The position numbers and the translations under genes are program-made. DNA of 64,000 bases from Bacillus suaedaesalsae (GTDB lineage Bacteria > Bacillota > Bacilli > Bacillales > SA4), in the NCBI RefSeq assembly GCF_016890225.1, contig NZ_JAFELM010000045.1, forward strand, positions 90,134 to 154,133. Reading direction: 5' to 3'. Of this stretch, positions 26,293-35,680 are shown one piece after another. Position 1 is the first letter of the stretch. Each line of letters opens with the position of its first letter. Below the pieces are notes generated by a model. It saw only the letters and a program-made list of their open reading frames with translations, ran no database searches and was not told where the DNA came from.

Positions 26293-26712
26293 CTAATGTG
26301 ATTGTTCAATGAATAATAGTGGTGAATCTAAGTTGTATTTTCCATGTTGAAGGACACCTTCAACTAATTCCTTGAGCTTATCTACATTAATTTCTGAAAA
26401 ATATTGTTCAAATTCCTTTTGAGTATTAATGTACACTCTTTTGCGATGACGGAAGCTTGGGTTCTTAATTAGGCACACAATCGCAACGATGTCTTTGAAA
26501 AATACCTCTTTACCTGCAATATTAAATATTGGGTCTTCTTGAAATGGAGTAAATTGTGAAAACACTTCATCAAAGTAACGAATGTATAAAAGGTGAAATG
26601 TTTTCTCTTCTCCATCTTCAACAAATCTGACCTCTGAACGATTAAAAAAATCTTCAGAGGTATTAGGTTGAGCTTTTTCAAGCTCATACCCTTTGCATTC
26701 TAAAATTTGCAT
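26293..26712 (-). CDS. Unknown 139-residue protein between scpB and ypuI
   Basis: I do not recognise this protein. It has 139 residues and is mixed alpha/beta in character, with many aromatic and acidic residues, no signal peptide and no membrane helix. It lies on the same strand between scpB (43-base gap) and ypuI (40-base gap), where B. subtilis has no gene. Codon use resembles the neighbours and ATG at 26712 has a purine-rich region (AGGTGAGCGC) upstream. It is probably a real, lineage-restricted gene co-transcribed with scpAB. Confidence 0.7.
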   Translation of the reverse strand: MQILECKGYELEKAQPNTSEDFFNRSEVRFVEDGEEKTFHLLYIRYFDEVFSQFTPFQEDPIFNIAGKEVFFKDIVAIVCLIKNPSFRHRKRVYINTQKEFEQYFSEINVDKLKELVEGVLQHGKYNLDSPLLFIEQSH

Positions 26713-26755
26713 GCGCTCACCTTCTATGTGTATTTTTTACTATCTTACCATATGT

Positions 26756-27346
26756 CTATGAAATATCATCAAATGCTTCTGCAAATTTTTCAAAAAATAG
26801 ATCGGCCTCTTCCTGTACGTATTCTTCAGTTGTATTTTCAGGAAGTGGTGGCAGTTCTTCAATAGACTTTAAACCAAAGTAATCTAGAAATTCCTTTGTT
26901 GTTCCATATAAGATCGCTCTACCAGTACCTTCTACTCGTCCGACTTCTTTCACAAGCAACTTTGTTACAAGAGTTTGAAGTGGACGTTCTGTCTTTACTC
27001 CTCGAATTTCTTCAATTTCTGCTCTTGTAATTGGTTGCTTATAGGCAACAATTGCCAATGTTTCAAGAGCAGCCTGTGATAACGTGTTATGAGTTGGGCT
27101 TTCCATTAGCTTTTTAAAGTATGGTGCATGTTCTTTTTTTGTTGCTAATTGGAAGGTTCCTGCAATTTCAACAATGCGGATGCCTCTATCTTCTTTCTCG
27201 TAATCTAGCTGCATTTCTGAAATAATATCAACCACTGTATCAGGATGCAGTTCAAGTACCGTACACATTTGCTTCGTTGTAAGTCCTTCATCTCCTGCTG
27301 CAAATAATAGTCCTTCAATGATAGCTTTCCAGTTATGAATATCCAT
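26756..27346 (-). CDS. scpB: Segregation and condensation protein B
   Basis: A 196-residue winged-helix protein, subunit of the SMC-ScpA-ScpB condensin that compacts and segregates the chromosome. Two winged-helix domains are apparent. The conserved stretch [20 protein letters not shown] followed by [10 protein letters not shown] is a family signature. It lies 46 bases after scpA, as in B. subtilis (ypuH). Confidence 0.95.
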   Translation of the reverse strand: MDIHNWKAIIEGLLFAAGDEGLTTKQMCTVLELHPDTVVDIISEMQLDYEKEDRGIRIVEIAGTFQLATKKEHAPYFKKLMESPTHNTLSQAALETLAIVAYKQPITRAEIEEIRGVKTERPLQTLVTKLLVKEVGRVEGTGRAILYGTTKEFLDYFGLKSIEELPPLPENTTEEYVQEEADLFFEKFAEAFDDIS

Positions 27347-27392
27347 TATGTCTCTTCCCCTCTTTTAGGCCCTGAGTCTCATTTCATACCGC

Positions 27393-28142
27393 CTACTTTA
27401 ATGATAAAAAGATATCTGAGAAGTTATTTTCTTGATCAAGAATAATCGTATTCTTTTTCATTAGCTCTAGTAGTGCAAGAAAAGTTACAACTATATGCTC
27501 CTTGTCTTCATATGGGAACAATTGTAGAAAATTCTTTCTTTCATTTGGTTTAAGCTGTGATAATTCATCAATAATCTGTGTCATTCTTACATCTATTGGA
27601 ATTTCTTGTCTCGTGATTTTTGTTTGAAGCGGTCGTTGTAGTTTTTTACGTCTTAGGAGTTTTTGCATTGCTCCTAACATATCGTATATATTGACATCTA
27701 ACGGCGCTTCTTGGGTATCACTATTAAACTCACTTAAATCACTTGGCGGTCTCGTGAACATTTGTCCTCGCTCTTCCTCCAAGCTCTTCAAATCATCAGC
27801 AGCTTCTTTATATTTTCGGTACTCAATTAACCGTTGCATTAATTCTTCACGAGGATCATCACCAAGTTCCAGTTCTAAATCCTCATCAAAAAGCTCTTCC
27901 TCTTTCTTAGGAAGTAGCATTTTACTTTTAATTTCTAATAATGTTGCTGCCATTACTAAATACTCACTGGCCACATCGAGCTTCAGTTCTTGCATGGCGT
28001 ATATATACAATAAGTACTGTTCTGTTAATTCAGCCATCGGTATATCATATATATCGATTTCATATCGATTTATTAAATGCAATAAAAGGTCTAAAGGACC
28101 TTCAAATGCATCCAGTTTCACACTATACTGTTGCACATTCAT
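27393..28142 (-). CDS. scpA: Segregation and condensation protein A (kleisin)
   Basis: A 249-residue kleisin that bridges the SMC heads and binds ScpB. The N-terminal domain has the signature [20 protein letters not shown]; a charged central region precedes the C-terminal winged helix ([15 protein letters not shown]). It is first gene of scpA-scpB; no gene lies between it and the YjcZ-type peptide gene upstream. Confidence 0.95.
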   Translation of the reverse strand: MNVQQYSVKLDAFEGPLDLLLHLINRYEIDIYDIPMAELTEQYLLYIYAMQELKLDVASEYLVMAATLLEIKSKMLLPKKEEELFDEDLELELGDDPREELMQRLIEYRKYKEAADDLKSLEEERGQMFTRPPSDLSEFNSDTQEAPLDVNIYDMLGAMQKLLRRKKLQRPLQTKITRQEIPIDVRMTQIIDELSQLKPNERKNFLQLFPYEDKEHIVVTFLALLELMKKNTIILDQENNFSDIFLSLK

Positions 28143-28358
28143 CCCACCATATTCGTCCTACACTAATAAACTTAGTATATTCCATATTTCGACATAGTCC
28201 AATAGTATTTTATTAGAAAAACTTGGTTTACTCCACGGTGATAATCATTGTGTAACCTTTCTTTTCATCATAAACACATCAATAGGGCTCATGCCCATAC
28301 CGTAAAGTGCACCCAGCATATACTATCCATGTACACATATACAAGGAGGCAATACAAC

Positions 28359-28445
28359 ATGGGCGACGTAGTAAAAGGAAATGAAGGCTTTGTATTAATC
28401 ATCGTGCTGTTTATTTTATTAATCATCATTGGTTCAGCTTGGTAA
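28359..28445 (+). CDS. YjcZ/SscA-type small sporulation protein
   Basis: A 28-residue peptide: a short polar start, then a single hydrophobic helix GFVLIIVLFILLIIIGSAW. This matches the small YjcZ family of Bacillus, short hydrophobic peptides made in sporulation and found in spore coats. The ATG at 28359 has AAGGAGG 9 bases upstream. It is a single gene between scpA and ypuF. Confidence 0.8.
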   Translation: MGDVVKGNEGFVLIIVLFILLIIIGSAW

Positions 28446-28561
28446 ACAAAACAACGAAGTCAACAATTCACAAACACTTTAACGTGATAAAGATGATTAG
28501 TTCTGTGGTACACTAAGAGTTAAGCAAAATTAGGAATATGTGAAGTTAGGGTGTGATTAGA

Positions 28562-29089
28562 ATGTATCCTCGTGCTTATATTGAGTATCTTGTTCATTTT
28601 CATGGTGATCGTGATTATTTTGAGTGTCATGAAATATTGGAGGAATATTGGAAAGAGGACGAAAGAGGAAAGCGAAAGGAGTATTGGGTTGCATTTATCC
28701 AAGTAGCTGTTTCCCTTTATCACCATCGACGATCTAACTTTGGTGGCGCTCGTAGAATGATGAAAAATGCATTATCAATCTTTGAAAAAGAAAAAGAAGC
28801 AATATTAAAGCTTGGATTGGATGATGTCGCACTCCTCGCACTCATACGCAAACAAATGATTAGCCAAGAAAAAAAGGAACCCTACAGAAGTATCAGTCTT
28901 CCAATTAAAGACAGTCTTTTATTAAAACTCTGTTTAGATCTTTGTTCAGAAAAAGATATAACATGGTTGAGTGACAGTGATTTAAACAATGAGTTAATTG
29001 TGAATAAGCATAAACTTCGTGACAGATCAGATGTTATTGAAGAAAGAGAACAGCAAAAGAAGATGAAACAAAGGAAATATAACTTGTAG
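28562..29089 (+). CDS. ypuF: DUF309 family protein YpuF
   Basis: A 175-residue protein of the DUF309 family, with the signature FHGDRDYFECHEILEEYW at its N-terminus: conserved His, Asp, Cys, His and Glu in a helical bundle. In B. subtilis ypuF sits between ribT and scpA, as here. The ATG at 28562 is preferred over an upstream GTG (28553) because the TTAGGG site is too close to the latter. The C-terminus is lysine-rich. Function unknown. Confidence 0.82.
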   Translation: MYPRAYIEYLVHFHGDRDYFECHEILEEYWKEDERGKRKEYWVAFIQVAVSLYHHRRSNFGGARRMMKNALSIFEKEKEAILKLGLDDVALLALIRKQMISQEKKEPYRSISLPIKDSLLLKLCLDLCSEKDITWLSDSDLNNELIVNKHKLRDRSDVIEEREQQKKMKQRKYNL

Positions 29090-29095
29090 TCTAAC

Positions 29096-29132
29096 AAAAA
29101 ACATGGATGCCCATCTAAGGACATCCATGTTT
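29096..29132. terminator. Bidirectional terminator between ypuF and ribT
   Basis: AAACATGGATG and CATCCATGTTT form an 11-base stem between the convergent ypuF and ribT, with A-rich sequence on the left (T-rich for the minus strand). Confidence 0.65.
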
Positions 29133-29135
29133 GAT

Positions 29136-29498
<363 letters not shown>

Positions 29499-29657
29499 TC
29501 ATTATTAAAATAACTTTCAAATGATAGATATATCCTCTTTTTAGGAAAACACGTTTACATTTCTATCATCGTCTTGATGTTTTCTATTAGTTAGACATCA
29601 TAGAACACTTTTAAAGCTTTTATACTATATAACTAAACATTTTTCAAGTTAAAGAAA

Positions 29658-29693
29658 GTTGGTTGTCCGTTGCACTACTCGTATCGACAACCA
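29658..29693 (-). terminator. Possible terminator after ribH
   Basis: TTGGTTGTC and GACAACCAA form a 9-base stem about 40 bases after the ribH stop. The following T tract on the minus strand is interrupted (CTTTCTTT), so strength is uncertain. Confidence 0.45.
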
Positions 29694-29734
29694 AGTCTGC
29701 TTTCTCTAAAGAATAACATTTAATTTACAATTCA

Positions 29735-30199
29735 TTAAAAAGAACGAGATAGATTAGCCATCTCAATTGCAGAAACTGCTGCTTCCCAGCCTTTATTTCC
29801 TGCCTTTGTACCAGCTCTCTCTATGGCTTGCTCAATTGTATCAGTTGTGATAACTCCAAAAATTACAGGTACTCCACTATGCATCGAAGTTGATGCTACT
29901 CCCTTTGCAACCTCACTACATACGAAATCAAAGTGTGGAGTAGAACCACGAATAACAGTCCCTAATGTAACGACTGCATCATATTTCTTAGATTCTGCCA
30001 TTTTCTTTGCAATAAACGGAATTTCAAAAGCACCAGGAACCCAAGCGATTTCTACATCATCTTCATTTACACCATGTCTTTTAAATGCATCTTCAGCACC
30101 GCTTAGTAATCTGCTCGTTATAAACTCATTGAAACGCCCTACAACTACTCCAATTTTTAACCCGGTGCCAACTAAATGTCCTTCGAATACTTTACTCAT
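29735..30199 (-). CDS. ribH: 6,7-dimethyl-8-ribityllumazine synthase
   Basis: A 154-residue lumazine synthase, which condenses 3,4-dihydroxy-2-butanone 4-phosphate with the ribityl-aminopyrimidine to form lumazine. Conserved motifs are [19 protein letters not shown] and the catalytic-histidine region [14 protein letters not shown]. It typically assembles into a 60-mer shell around riboflavin synthase. Last gene of ribD-ribE-ribBA-ribH. Confidence 0.96.
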   Translation of the reverse strand: MSKVFEGHLVGTGLKIGVVVGRFNEFITSRLLSGAEDAFKRHGVNEDDVEIAWVPGAFEIPFIAKKMAESKKYDAVVTLGTVIRGSTPHFDFVCSEVAKGVASTSMHSGVPVIFGVITTDTIEQAIERAGTKAGNKGWEAAVSAIEMANLSRSF

Positions 30200-30284
30200 A
30201 ATTTATATGATCCCCCTATGTTATCGTATGTATATATGTTGTATAATACATAACTCTGTATTTTAACGCAATCTACGAATTACT

Positions 30285-31487
30285 TTAAAAATGTAGCATA
30301 TGCCCCAATTTGTCATGCTTTGTCTTTAAATATCTTTCATTTTCTTTCTTCGACGGCAATTGAAGTGCTACTCTCTCTACTACTTCAAGACCATATCCAT
30401 TAAGCCCTGCAATTTTTCTAGGGTTATTTGTTAAAAGCTTCATCTTGGTTATACCTAAATCCTTAAGGATTTGAGCACCAATTCCATAGTCTCTTAAATC
30501 TGGAGCAAATCCAAGCTCCTCATTAGCTTCTACTGTATCATAACCTTCTTCTTGAAGCTTGTAAGCGCGCATTTTATTAATTAGACCAATACCACGTCCT
30601 TCCTGGCGCATATAAAGGAGAACACCTTTGCCTTCTTTCTCAATTTGGGCAAGCGCTGCGTGCAATTGTGGACCACAGTCACAACGGTTTGAACCAAATA
30701 CGTCACCTGTTAAACACTCTGAATGAACACGAACAAGAACTGGCTCATCTTCAGTAAACTCACCTTTTACTAAGGCTACATGTTCTTTTTTATCAATGAC
30801 ACTTGAGTAGCCAACCGCTTTAAATTCACCAAATTCACTCGGTAAATTTACTTCAACTTCACGATTAACTAATTTTTCTTTTTTTCTGCGATAAGATATT
30901 AAATCTTTTATTGTAATCATCTTTATATCAAATTCATCAGCAATTTTACGTAAATCGGGAACTCGTGCCATTGTCCCATCTTCATTTATAATTTCGCAAA
31001 TAACTCCTGCTGGTGCTGATCCACAAAGCCTTGCTAGATCCACAGCAGCTTCGGTATGTCCCGCTCTTCTTAATACTCCACCATCTTTTGCGATTAACGG
31101 AAAGATATGTCCTGGCCTTTTAAAATCACCGGCTTTTGCATTCGCATCAATAAGTCTTTGAATCGTCTCAGAACGTTCAAACGCACTTATGCCAGTTGTT
31201 GTTGTTTTGTAATCTACACTTACTGTAAAGGCTGTTCCGTGAGGATCTGTATTGTGATTTACCATTGGTAGCAAATCCAGCCTTCTAGCGTTTTCTTCCG
31301 TAATTGGTGCACACACTAATCCTCTTCCATGTTTAATCATGAAGTTAATGACTTCAGGTGTTGTTTTTTCTGCTATTGCAACAAAGTCACCTTCGTTTTC
31401 TCGATCTTCATCATCACACACAATAACAACATTTCCTTGCATTAATTCATATATTGCTTCTTCAATTCGATCGAACATTTCCATCAA
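30285..31487 (-). CDS. ribBA: Bifunctional DHBP synthase / GTP cyclohydrolase II
   Basis: A 400-residue fusion. The N-terminal half (1-200) is 3,4-dihydroxy-2-butanone 4-phosphate synthase, with [10 protein letters not shown] and RAGHTEA. The C-terminal half is GTP cyclohydrolase II, with zinc-ligand cysteines in [20 protein letters not shown]. It thus feeds both branches of riboflavin synthesis. Called ribA in B. subtilis. Third gene of the FMN-riboswitch operon. Confidence 0.96.
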   Translation of the reverse strand: MMEMFDRIEEAIYELMQGNVVIVCDDEDRENEGDFVAIAEKTTPEVINFMIKHGRGLVCAPITEENARRLDLLPMVNHNTDPHGTAFTVSVDYKTTTTGISAFERSETIQRLIDANAKAGDFKRPGHIFPLIAKDGGVLRRAGHTEAAVDLARLCGSAPAGVICEIINEDGTMARVPDLRKIADEFDIKMITIKDLISYRRKKEKLVNREVEVNLPSEFGEFKAVGYSSVIDKKEHVALVKGEFTEDEPVLVRVHSECLTGDVFGSNRCDCGPQLHAALAQIEKEGKGVLLYMRQEGRGIGLINKMRAYKLQEEGYDTVEANEELGFAPDLRDYGIGAQILKDLGITKMKLLTNNPRKIAGLNGYGLEVVERVALQLPSKKENERYLKTKHDKLGHMLHF

Positions 31488-31506
31488 CCTCTCTTCTCCG
31501 ATGTTT

Positions 31507-32157
31507 CTACATATAACCTTGTTCTTTTAAAAAACCTTCCGATATACTAGATTTTTTCGTATTGCTTTCTCTCATCATGACAAACTGCTCAATATATTTT
31601 GCCAACATATCACACTCAAGATTGACTATATCTCCAGCATCTTTCGCACCGATGATAGTCTCAGATAGTGTATGTGGAATAAGTGAGATAGTAAAGGAAC
31701 GATCGGCCTTACCAAACACCGTTAAACTTGTACCGTCTACACATATCGATCCTTTAAGTAAAACAAATCTACTTAATTCCTCTGGTAGCTCAATTTCATA
31801 GTATATAGCGTTTGATACTCTCGTTTTATTCACAATTGTCCCTACGCCATCAACATGTCCTGAAACAAAGTGACCACCAAAGCGTCCATTTGCTGACATC
31901 GCTCGCTCTAAGTTCACTTTCGAACCTTTACGTAATTGTTGGAGCGATGTGGAACGAACTGTTTCTGGCATGATGTCTACTGAAAAACGATGATTTGTAA
32001 AAGAAGTAACAGTTAGACAGACTCCGTTAACTGCAATACTGTCACCCAGATGAACATCTGTTAAAATTTTATTTGCTTGTATGGTTAAAACAATTGCTTC
32101 CCCTTGCTGAACCATACGTTCAACAATTCCTATTTCTTCTATAATACCTGTAAACAC
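31507..32157 (-). CDS. ribE: Riboflavin synthase, alpha subunit
   Basis: A 216-residue enzyme that dismutates two lumazines to riboflavin. It consists of two homologous beta-barrel lumazine-binding repeats, seen as FTGIIEEIG at the start and [14 protein letters not shown] before the second barrel ([12 protein letters not shown]). The GTG at 32157 is taken as start: it has GGGGAGG 7-8 bases upstream and gives the family's usual length and N-terminus; a longer in-frame start would overlap ribD. Confidence 0.94.
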   Translation of the reverse strand: MFTGIIEEIGIVERMVQQGEAIVLTIQANKILTDVHLGDSIAVNGVCLTVTSFTNHRFSVDIMPETVRSTSLQQLRKGSKVNLERAMSANGRFGGHFVSGHVDGVGTIVNKTRVSNAIYYEIELPEELSRFVLLKGSICVDGTSLTVFGKADRSFTISLIPHTLSETIIGAKDAGDIVNLECDMLAKYIEQFVMMRESNTKKSSISEGFLKEQGYM

Positions 32158-32173
32158 AATTGTTCCTCCCCTT

Positions 32174-33262
32174 TTATGAGTGATATGGAACAGCGACAAT
32201 CTTTATATCTTCACCCAGTTGCTCAATTGATTTATATTGTAATTGTGCTGCATCATTCATATCTGCAATTCCTGTCCCACCTATAAAACCTGGGGCAAGC
32301 TTTCCACCAATTAGTTTTGGGGCTATATACGTCACAACTTGATTAAACGCATGATGTTGCAAGAAACTCCCATTCACTTCAGAGCCGCCTTCGACTAGTA
32401 TCGACGTAATGGAAAGTTCACCAAGCTTTTCTAATAACGAAGGTATATCTATTTTCTCACCGGCTTGCTGAATAATTTTTACTCCTCTATCAATGAAAGG
32501 TGCCATTTGCTCTTCGGTTACATGTGAGTTAACTACTATCCATGTTGTACTTTCTTGATCATTTACCAGCTTAGCATCGAGTGGTGTTCTCAAATGATGA
32601 TCTAACACAATTCTAGTTGGATGTAATCCTCCATTAGGCAACCTCGTTGTAAGGCTTGGATCATCCTTAAGCACTGTATTTACACCAACTAATATGGCAT
32701 CGTGGGTGTGACGATATTTATGTACATCTTCTCTTGCTTCCACGCCAGTAATCCATTGACTGCTACCAGTATGAGAAGCAGTTTTTCCATCTAGAGTTAG
32801 TGCTGTTTTCAAAGTTACATATGGTTTTTTCGTTGAGATATAATAAAAGAACATCTCATATAACTCATTTGCTTCCTCTTGCAAAACTCCAACTTCAACT
32901 TCAATACCAGCTTTACGAATACGTTCAATTCCCTTACCAGCGACTAACGGATTAGGATCAGTTGTTGCAACTACAACACGTGAAACTCTACTATCTATTA
33001 AAAGGTTAGAGCAAGGTGGGGTTTTTCCGAAATGGCTGCACGGCTCTAATGTCACATAAACAGTAGCTCCTTCAACTTCTCCACCTGCCATTTTAATCGC
33101 TTGAACCTCTGCGTGTCCCTCACCTGCTTTTAAATGAGCACCCATTCCAATAATACGTCCATTTTTTACAACAACAGAGCCAACTGGAGGATTTGGTGAT
33201 GTTTGCCCCTTCACACTTCTTGCTAGAGTTAAAGCAACCTGCATATACTCTTTGTCAGTCAT
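32174..33262 (-). CDS. ribD: Bifunctional riboflavin deaminase/reductase RibD
   Basis: A 362-residue bifunctional enzyme. The N-terminal zinc deaminase (1-145) has HAEVQAI and the PCSHFGKTPPC zinc-ligand motif. The C-terminal reductase (146-362) has AVHT-type NADPH contacts, TLDGKTASHTGSSQWITG and VEGGSEVNGSFL. It catalyses the second and third steps from the GTP cyclohydrolase product. First gene of the operon, directly under an FMN riboswitch. Called ribG in older Bacillus usage. Confidence 0.95.
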   Translation of the reverse strand: MTDKEYMQVALTLARSVKGQTSPNPPVGSVVVKNGRIIGMGAHLKAGEGHAEVQAIKMAGGEVEGATVYVTLEPCSHFGKTPPCSNLLIDSRVSRVVVATTDPNPLVAGKGIERIRKAGIEVEVGVLQEEANELYEMFFYYISTKKPYVTLKTALTLDGKTASHTGSSQWITGVEAREDVHKYRHTHDAILVGVNTVLKDDPSLTTRLPNGGLHPTRIVLDHHLRTPLDAKLVNDQESTTWIVVNSHVTEEQMAPFIDRGVKIIQQAGEKIDIPSLLEKLGELSITSILVEGGSEVNGSFLQHHAFNQVVTYIAPKLIGGKLAPGFIGGTGIADMNDAAQLQYKSIEQLGEDIKIVAVPYHS

Positions 33263-33334
33263 AGCTTAACCTCCAAAAATTGTATAATTCACTTTTATCT
33301 TATTGACTAATTTGATGAGTTCAAAAGCATATGG

Positions 33335-33368
33335 TAAAAAAAGAAAACCTTAGGAGTTTTTCCTAAGG
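33335..33368 (-). terminator. Attenuator terminator of the FMN riboswitch
   Basis: On the minus strand, CCTTAGGA / TCCTAAGG with a 5-base A-rich loop, followed by TTTTCTTTTTTT. It lies between the FMN aptamer and ribD, 70 bases before the gene. Confidence 0.8.
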
Positions 33369-33500
33369 AGTTAGATGTATGTATAAATAAAAGGTTTTCT
33401 GTGCATGTCAAATAAACCTCAAATGTGTATATAAAATTACAAATGAGCAAAGTGACAGAAAATCATACTATTTAAATAGTACTACCTCTTATTACGTTAA

Positions 33501-33645
33501 CATCCTTCTCCCATCCAGACTATACTGTCGGCTTTGGAATTTCACCAAATCAGCTCTTTATGACACATAAAATAAAAGGCTCACGGGCTTTGGATCGTAT
33601 TGACCCATCACCGCCGGTAGGGAATTTCACCCTGCCCCGAAGGAT
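33501..33645 (-). promoter_or_regulatory. FMN riboswitch (RFN element)
   Basis: The minus strand carries the conserved RFN aptamer: CTTCGGGGCAGGGTG, then CCTACCGGCGGTGAT, AGCCCGTGAGC and a closing GATTTGGTGAAATTCCAAAG, GCCGACAGTATAGTCTGGAT and GGGAGAAGG. With the downstream terminator it controls ribDE-BA-H by premature termination when FMN is high. It occupies most of the 580-base gap before ribD. Confidence 0.97.
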
Positions 33646-33818
33646 AATTATTTAATTTTCATCATTATAGCATAATTCATTCCTTCGTTGTCTAGTTTGA
33701 GCTTTTGGACTGAGGAAAGACTGGTGGATCCACATCATTTAAATTAATCTTTTAACCAACTATTATACACAATACAAAAAGCTATATGTTAGAGATGGGT
33801 AAGACTTCACCTACAAAA

Positions 33819-33845
33819 AAGAAGCCATTTGGCTCCTTGACTCTT
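33819..33845 (-). terminator. Terminator of the 40-residue gene
   Basis: Minus strand AAGGAGCC-AAAT-GGCTTCTT followed by T residues, just after the small gene's stop. Confidence 0.55.
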
Positions 33846-33846
33846 T

Positions 33847-33969
33847 TTATTGATTTGGAACGCCAGTTGGGCTAACTTGGCGGATGTGCTTGTTTTCTCT
33901 ATGTGCTTTTTCGTTCACTAATGCTTTTTGGTCTACCTGTTCTGAGGTTTTTTCATTACGTTTTACCAC
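33847..33969 (-). CDS. Small 40-residue hydrophilic protein
   Basis: A 40-residue frame starting at GTG 33969 with AAAGGAGGG 8 bases upstream and a terminator after the stop. The peptide begins MVKRNEKTSEQVDQKALVNE and ends in SPTGVPNQ; it is charged, has no cysteines or hydrophobic helix, and is Glu/Lys/Gln-rich. Such peptides in Bacillus are often minor spore proteins, but I do not recognise the family. It stands alone between the rib operon and the divergent ppiB. Confidence 0.65.
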   Translation of the reverse strand: MVKRNEKTSEQVDQKALVNEKAHRENKHIRQVSPTGVPNQ

Positions 33970-34121
33970 AAATATCCCTCCTTTTCTCTTCAATCTAGTG
34001 TTTAGTTTATACAGTTGTTATCCATTTAAACTGAATAAATAATCCATACTCTTTTTCATTTACATATAAAAATGGTATGATAGAACTTGTTTAATTTTGA
34101 TACATAAAAGGAGATGTCGTT

Positions 34122-34562
34122 ATGTCTACAAAAAAAGGGACTATTCATTTACAAAATGGAGAAAAAGTTGAATTTGAACTTTATCCAAATGAAGCACCAG
34201 GTACAGTTGCAAACTTTGAAAAGCTAACAAATGAAGGTTACTATAATGGGTTAACTTTCCACCGCGTTATTCCTGGCTTTGTCAGCCAAGGTGGATGTCC
34301 AAATGGAACTGGTACTGGTGGTCCTGGTTACACTATTAAATGTGAAACAGAAGGAAACCCTCATAAGCACGTTGAAGGATCATTATCAATGGCGCATGCT
34401 GGTAAAGACACTGGTGGAAGTCAATTCTTTATCGTTCATGACCCACAACCACATCTAAACGGTGTTCATACTGTTTTCGGTAAAGTAACTTCTGGAATGG
34501 AACATGTTAAAGCAATGAGAAATGGTGATGTAATGGAGAAAGTAGAAATTACTGAAGCTTAA
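34122..34562 (+). CDS. ppiB: Peptidyl-prolyl cis-trans isomerase B (cyclophilin)
   Basis: A 146-residue cytoplasmic cyclophilin. The catalytic region includes [20 protein letters not shown] with the active-site Arg, and [19 protein letters not shown] is also conserved. It accelerates prolyl isomerisation in folding proteins. The ATG follows AAAAGGAG. It is a single gene with its own terminator, located near lysA as in B. subtilis. Confidence 0.96.
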   Translation: MSTKKGTIHLQNGEKVEFELYPNEAPGTVANFEKLTNEGYYNGLTFHRVIPGFVSQGGCPNGTGTGGPGYTIKCETEGNPHKHVEGSLSMAHAGKDTGGSQFFIVHDPQPHLNGVHTVFGKVTSGMEHVKAMRNGDVMEKVEITEA

Positions 34563-34581
34563 TTTTATATCATAACTTACC

Positions 34582-34620
34582 AAAAGACCGTCTATTCATA
34601 ATAGTCGGTCTTTTACATTT
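34582..34620 (+). terminator. Terminator of ppiB
   Basis: AAAAGACCG-T-CTATT pairs with AATAG-T-CGGTCTTTT around a CATA loop, followed by a T-rich tract. Confidence 0.8.
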
Positions 34621-34745
34621 TTTACCTTAACATCCTTTTATAGGACACGGGTACTATTTTTTATGGTATAGTAAATTATGGTTTATATTCTGCCCTAAAA
34701 CGTGTATATACTGTATAGGTGGAAAATTTGAAAGGAGAGATATCC

Positions 34746-35612
34746 TTGAAAAAGAAGTTTTTTATTGGTCTATTACTTTTATCACTATTTACACTACCAA
34801 TTACAGCAATGGCTGATGCAGCGGTTGGAGACAAAATTGTAACACTTGGTGAAAACTTAACTGAAGAACAAAAGACAGCAATGTTAGCTGAAATGGAAGC
34901 ACCTGCTGATATTCAAGTTGTAACAGTTTCAAATGACGAAGAACACAAATATTTAGGTGAGTTCATACCAAAAGGACAAATTGGTTCTCGTGCAATCTCA
35001 TCTACGATCATTACTATAGATGAACCAAACTCAGGTTTAAAAGTAAAGACGAACAACATCACATGGGTAACAGATGCGATGTATACAAACGCTCTTATTA
35101 CAGCTGGTGTAAAAGATGCGACAATCTACATCACAGCACCGTTTGATGTATCCGGTACAGCAGCCCTTACAGGGTTAATTAAGGCTTATGAGTTATCTTC
35201 TGATGAAGCAATTCCTGAGGATGTAAAAAAAGTTGCCAATGAGGAAATGGTTAAAACGGCTGAACTTGGTGATAAGCTAGGTACAGAAGAAGCAGCTGCA
35301 CTAATGGCGAAAATTAAAGAAGAAATGGCGAAAAACGCACCAAAAACAGATGCGGAATTGCGCGCAATTATCGAAGCAGCAGCAGCAGAGCTTGGTGTTA
35401 CATTAACAGAACAAGATATTAATAGCTTAATTGCCCTATTCAATAAGATGAAAGAATTAAATATTGATTGGAATCAAGTAGGAGATCAATTAAATATTGC
35501 AAAAGAAAAGCTAACAACTTTCTTACAATCTGAAGAAGGTCAATCATTCTTAACGAAACTTCAAGAATTTTTAGTTAGTGTTATTGATGCAATTAAAGCT
35601 CTATTTAACTAA
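34746..35612 (+). CDS. ypuA: DUF1002 exported protein YpuA
   Basis: A 288-residue exported protein of the DUF1002 family. A signal peptide (1-25, LLLLSLFTLPITAMA then DAA) precedes a beta-rich domain and a helix-rich C-terminal part (about 165-285). The TTG at 34746 is preferred: AAAGGAGAG lies 8 bases upstream and the signal peptide begins there; an in-frame start 27 bases earlier precedes that site. In B. subtilis ypuA is near ppiB and is a cell-envelope stress (sigma-M) gene. Biochemical role unknown. Confidence 0.85.
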   Translation: MKKKFFIGLLLLSLFTLPITAMADAAVGDKIVTLGENLTEEQKTAMLAEMEAPADIQVVTVSNDEEHKYLGEFIPKGQIGSRAISSTIITIDEPNSGLKVKTNNITWVTDAMYTNALITAGVKDATIYITAPFDVSGTAALTGLIKAYELSSDEAIPEDVKKVANEEMVKTAELGDKLGTEEAAALMAKIKEEMAKNAPKTDAELRAIIEAAAAELGVTLTEQDINSLIALFNKMKELNIDWNQVGDQLNIAKEKLTTFLQSEEGQSFLTKLQEFLVSVIDAIKALFN

Positions 35613-35645
35613 TTTTTTTCGTAACGATCTGAAAGCAATCCAAAC

Positions 35646-35680
35646 AAAAAATAAGAGCCGGTTGGCTCTTATTTTTGTTT
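35646..35680. terminator. Bidirectional terminator between ypuA and lysA
   Basis: AAAAATAAGAGCC and GGCTCTTATTTTT form a 13-base stem with a GGTT loop; both strands have T-rich exits. The lysA stop codon lies inside the stem. Confidence 0.8.

Noticed and set aside
27691..28197. A 168-codon serine-rich open frame opposite scpA
   Set aside because: It is antisense to a clear condensin gene, has low-complexity Ser/Asn composition caused by the opposite coding strand, and lacks a ribosome-binding site.
28243..28258. TGATAATCATTGTGT upstream of the YjcZ-type gene, considered as a Fur box
   Set aside because: The left half-site is perfect but the right half matches only 4 of 7 positions, and neighbouring genes have no link to iron.
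29823..30266. A 147-codon plus-strand frame over ribH
   Set aside because: Antisense to the well-conserved lumazine synthase; no family resemblance or start signal.
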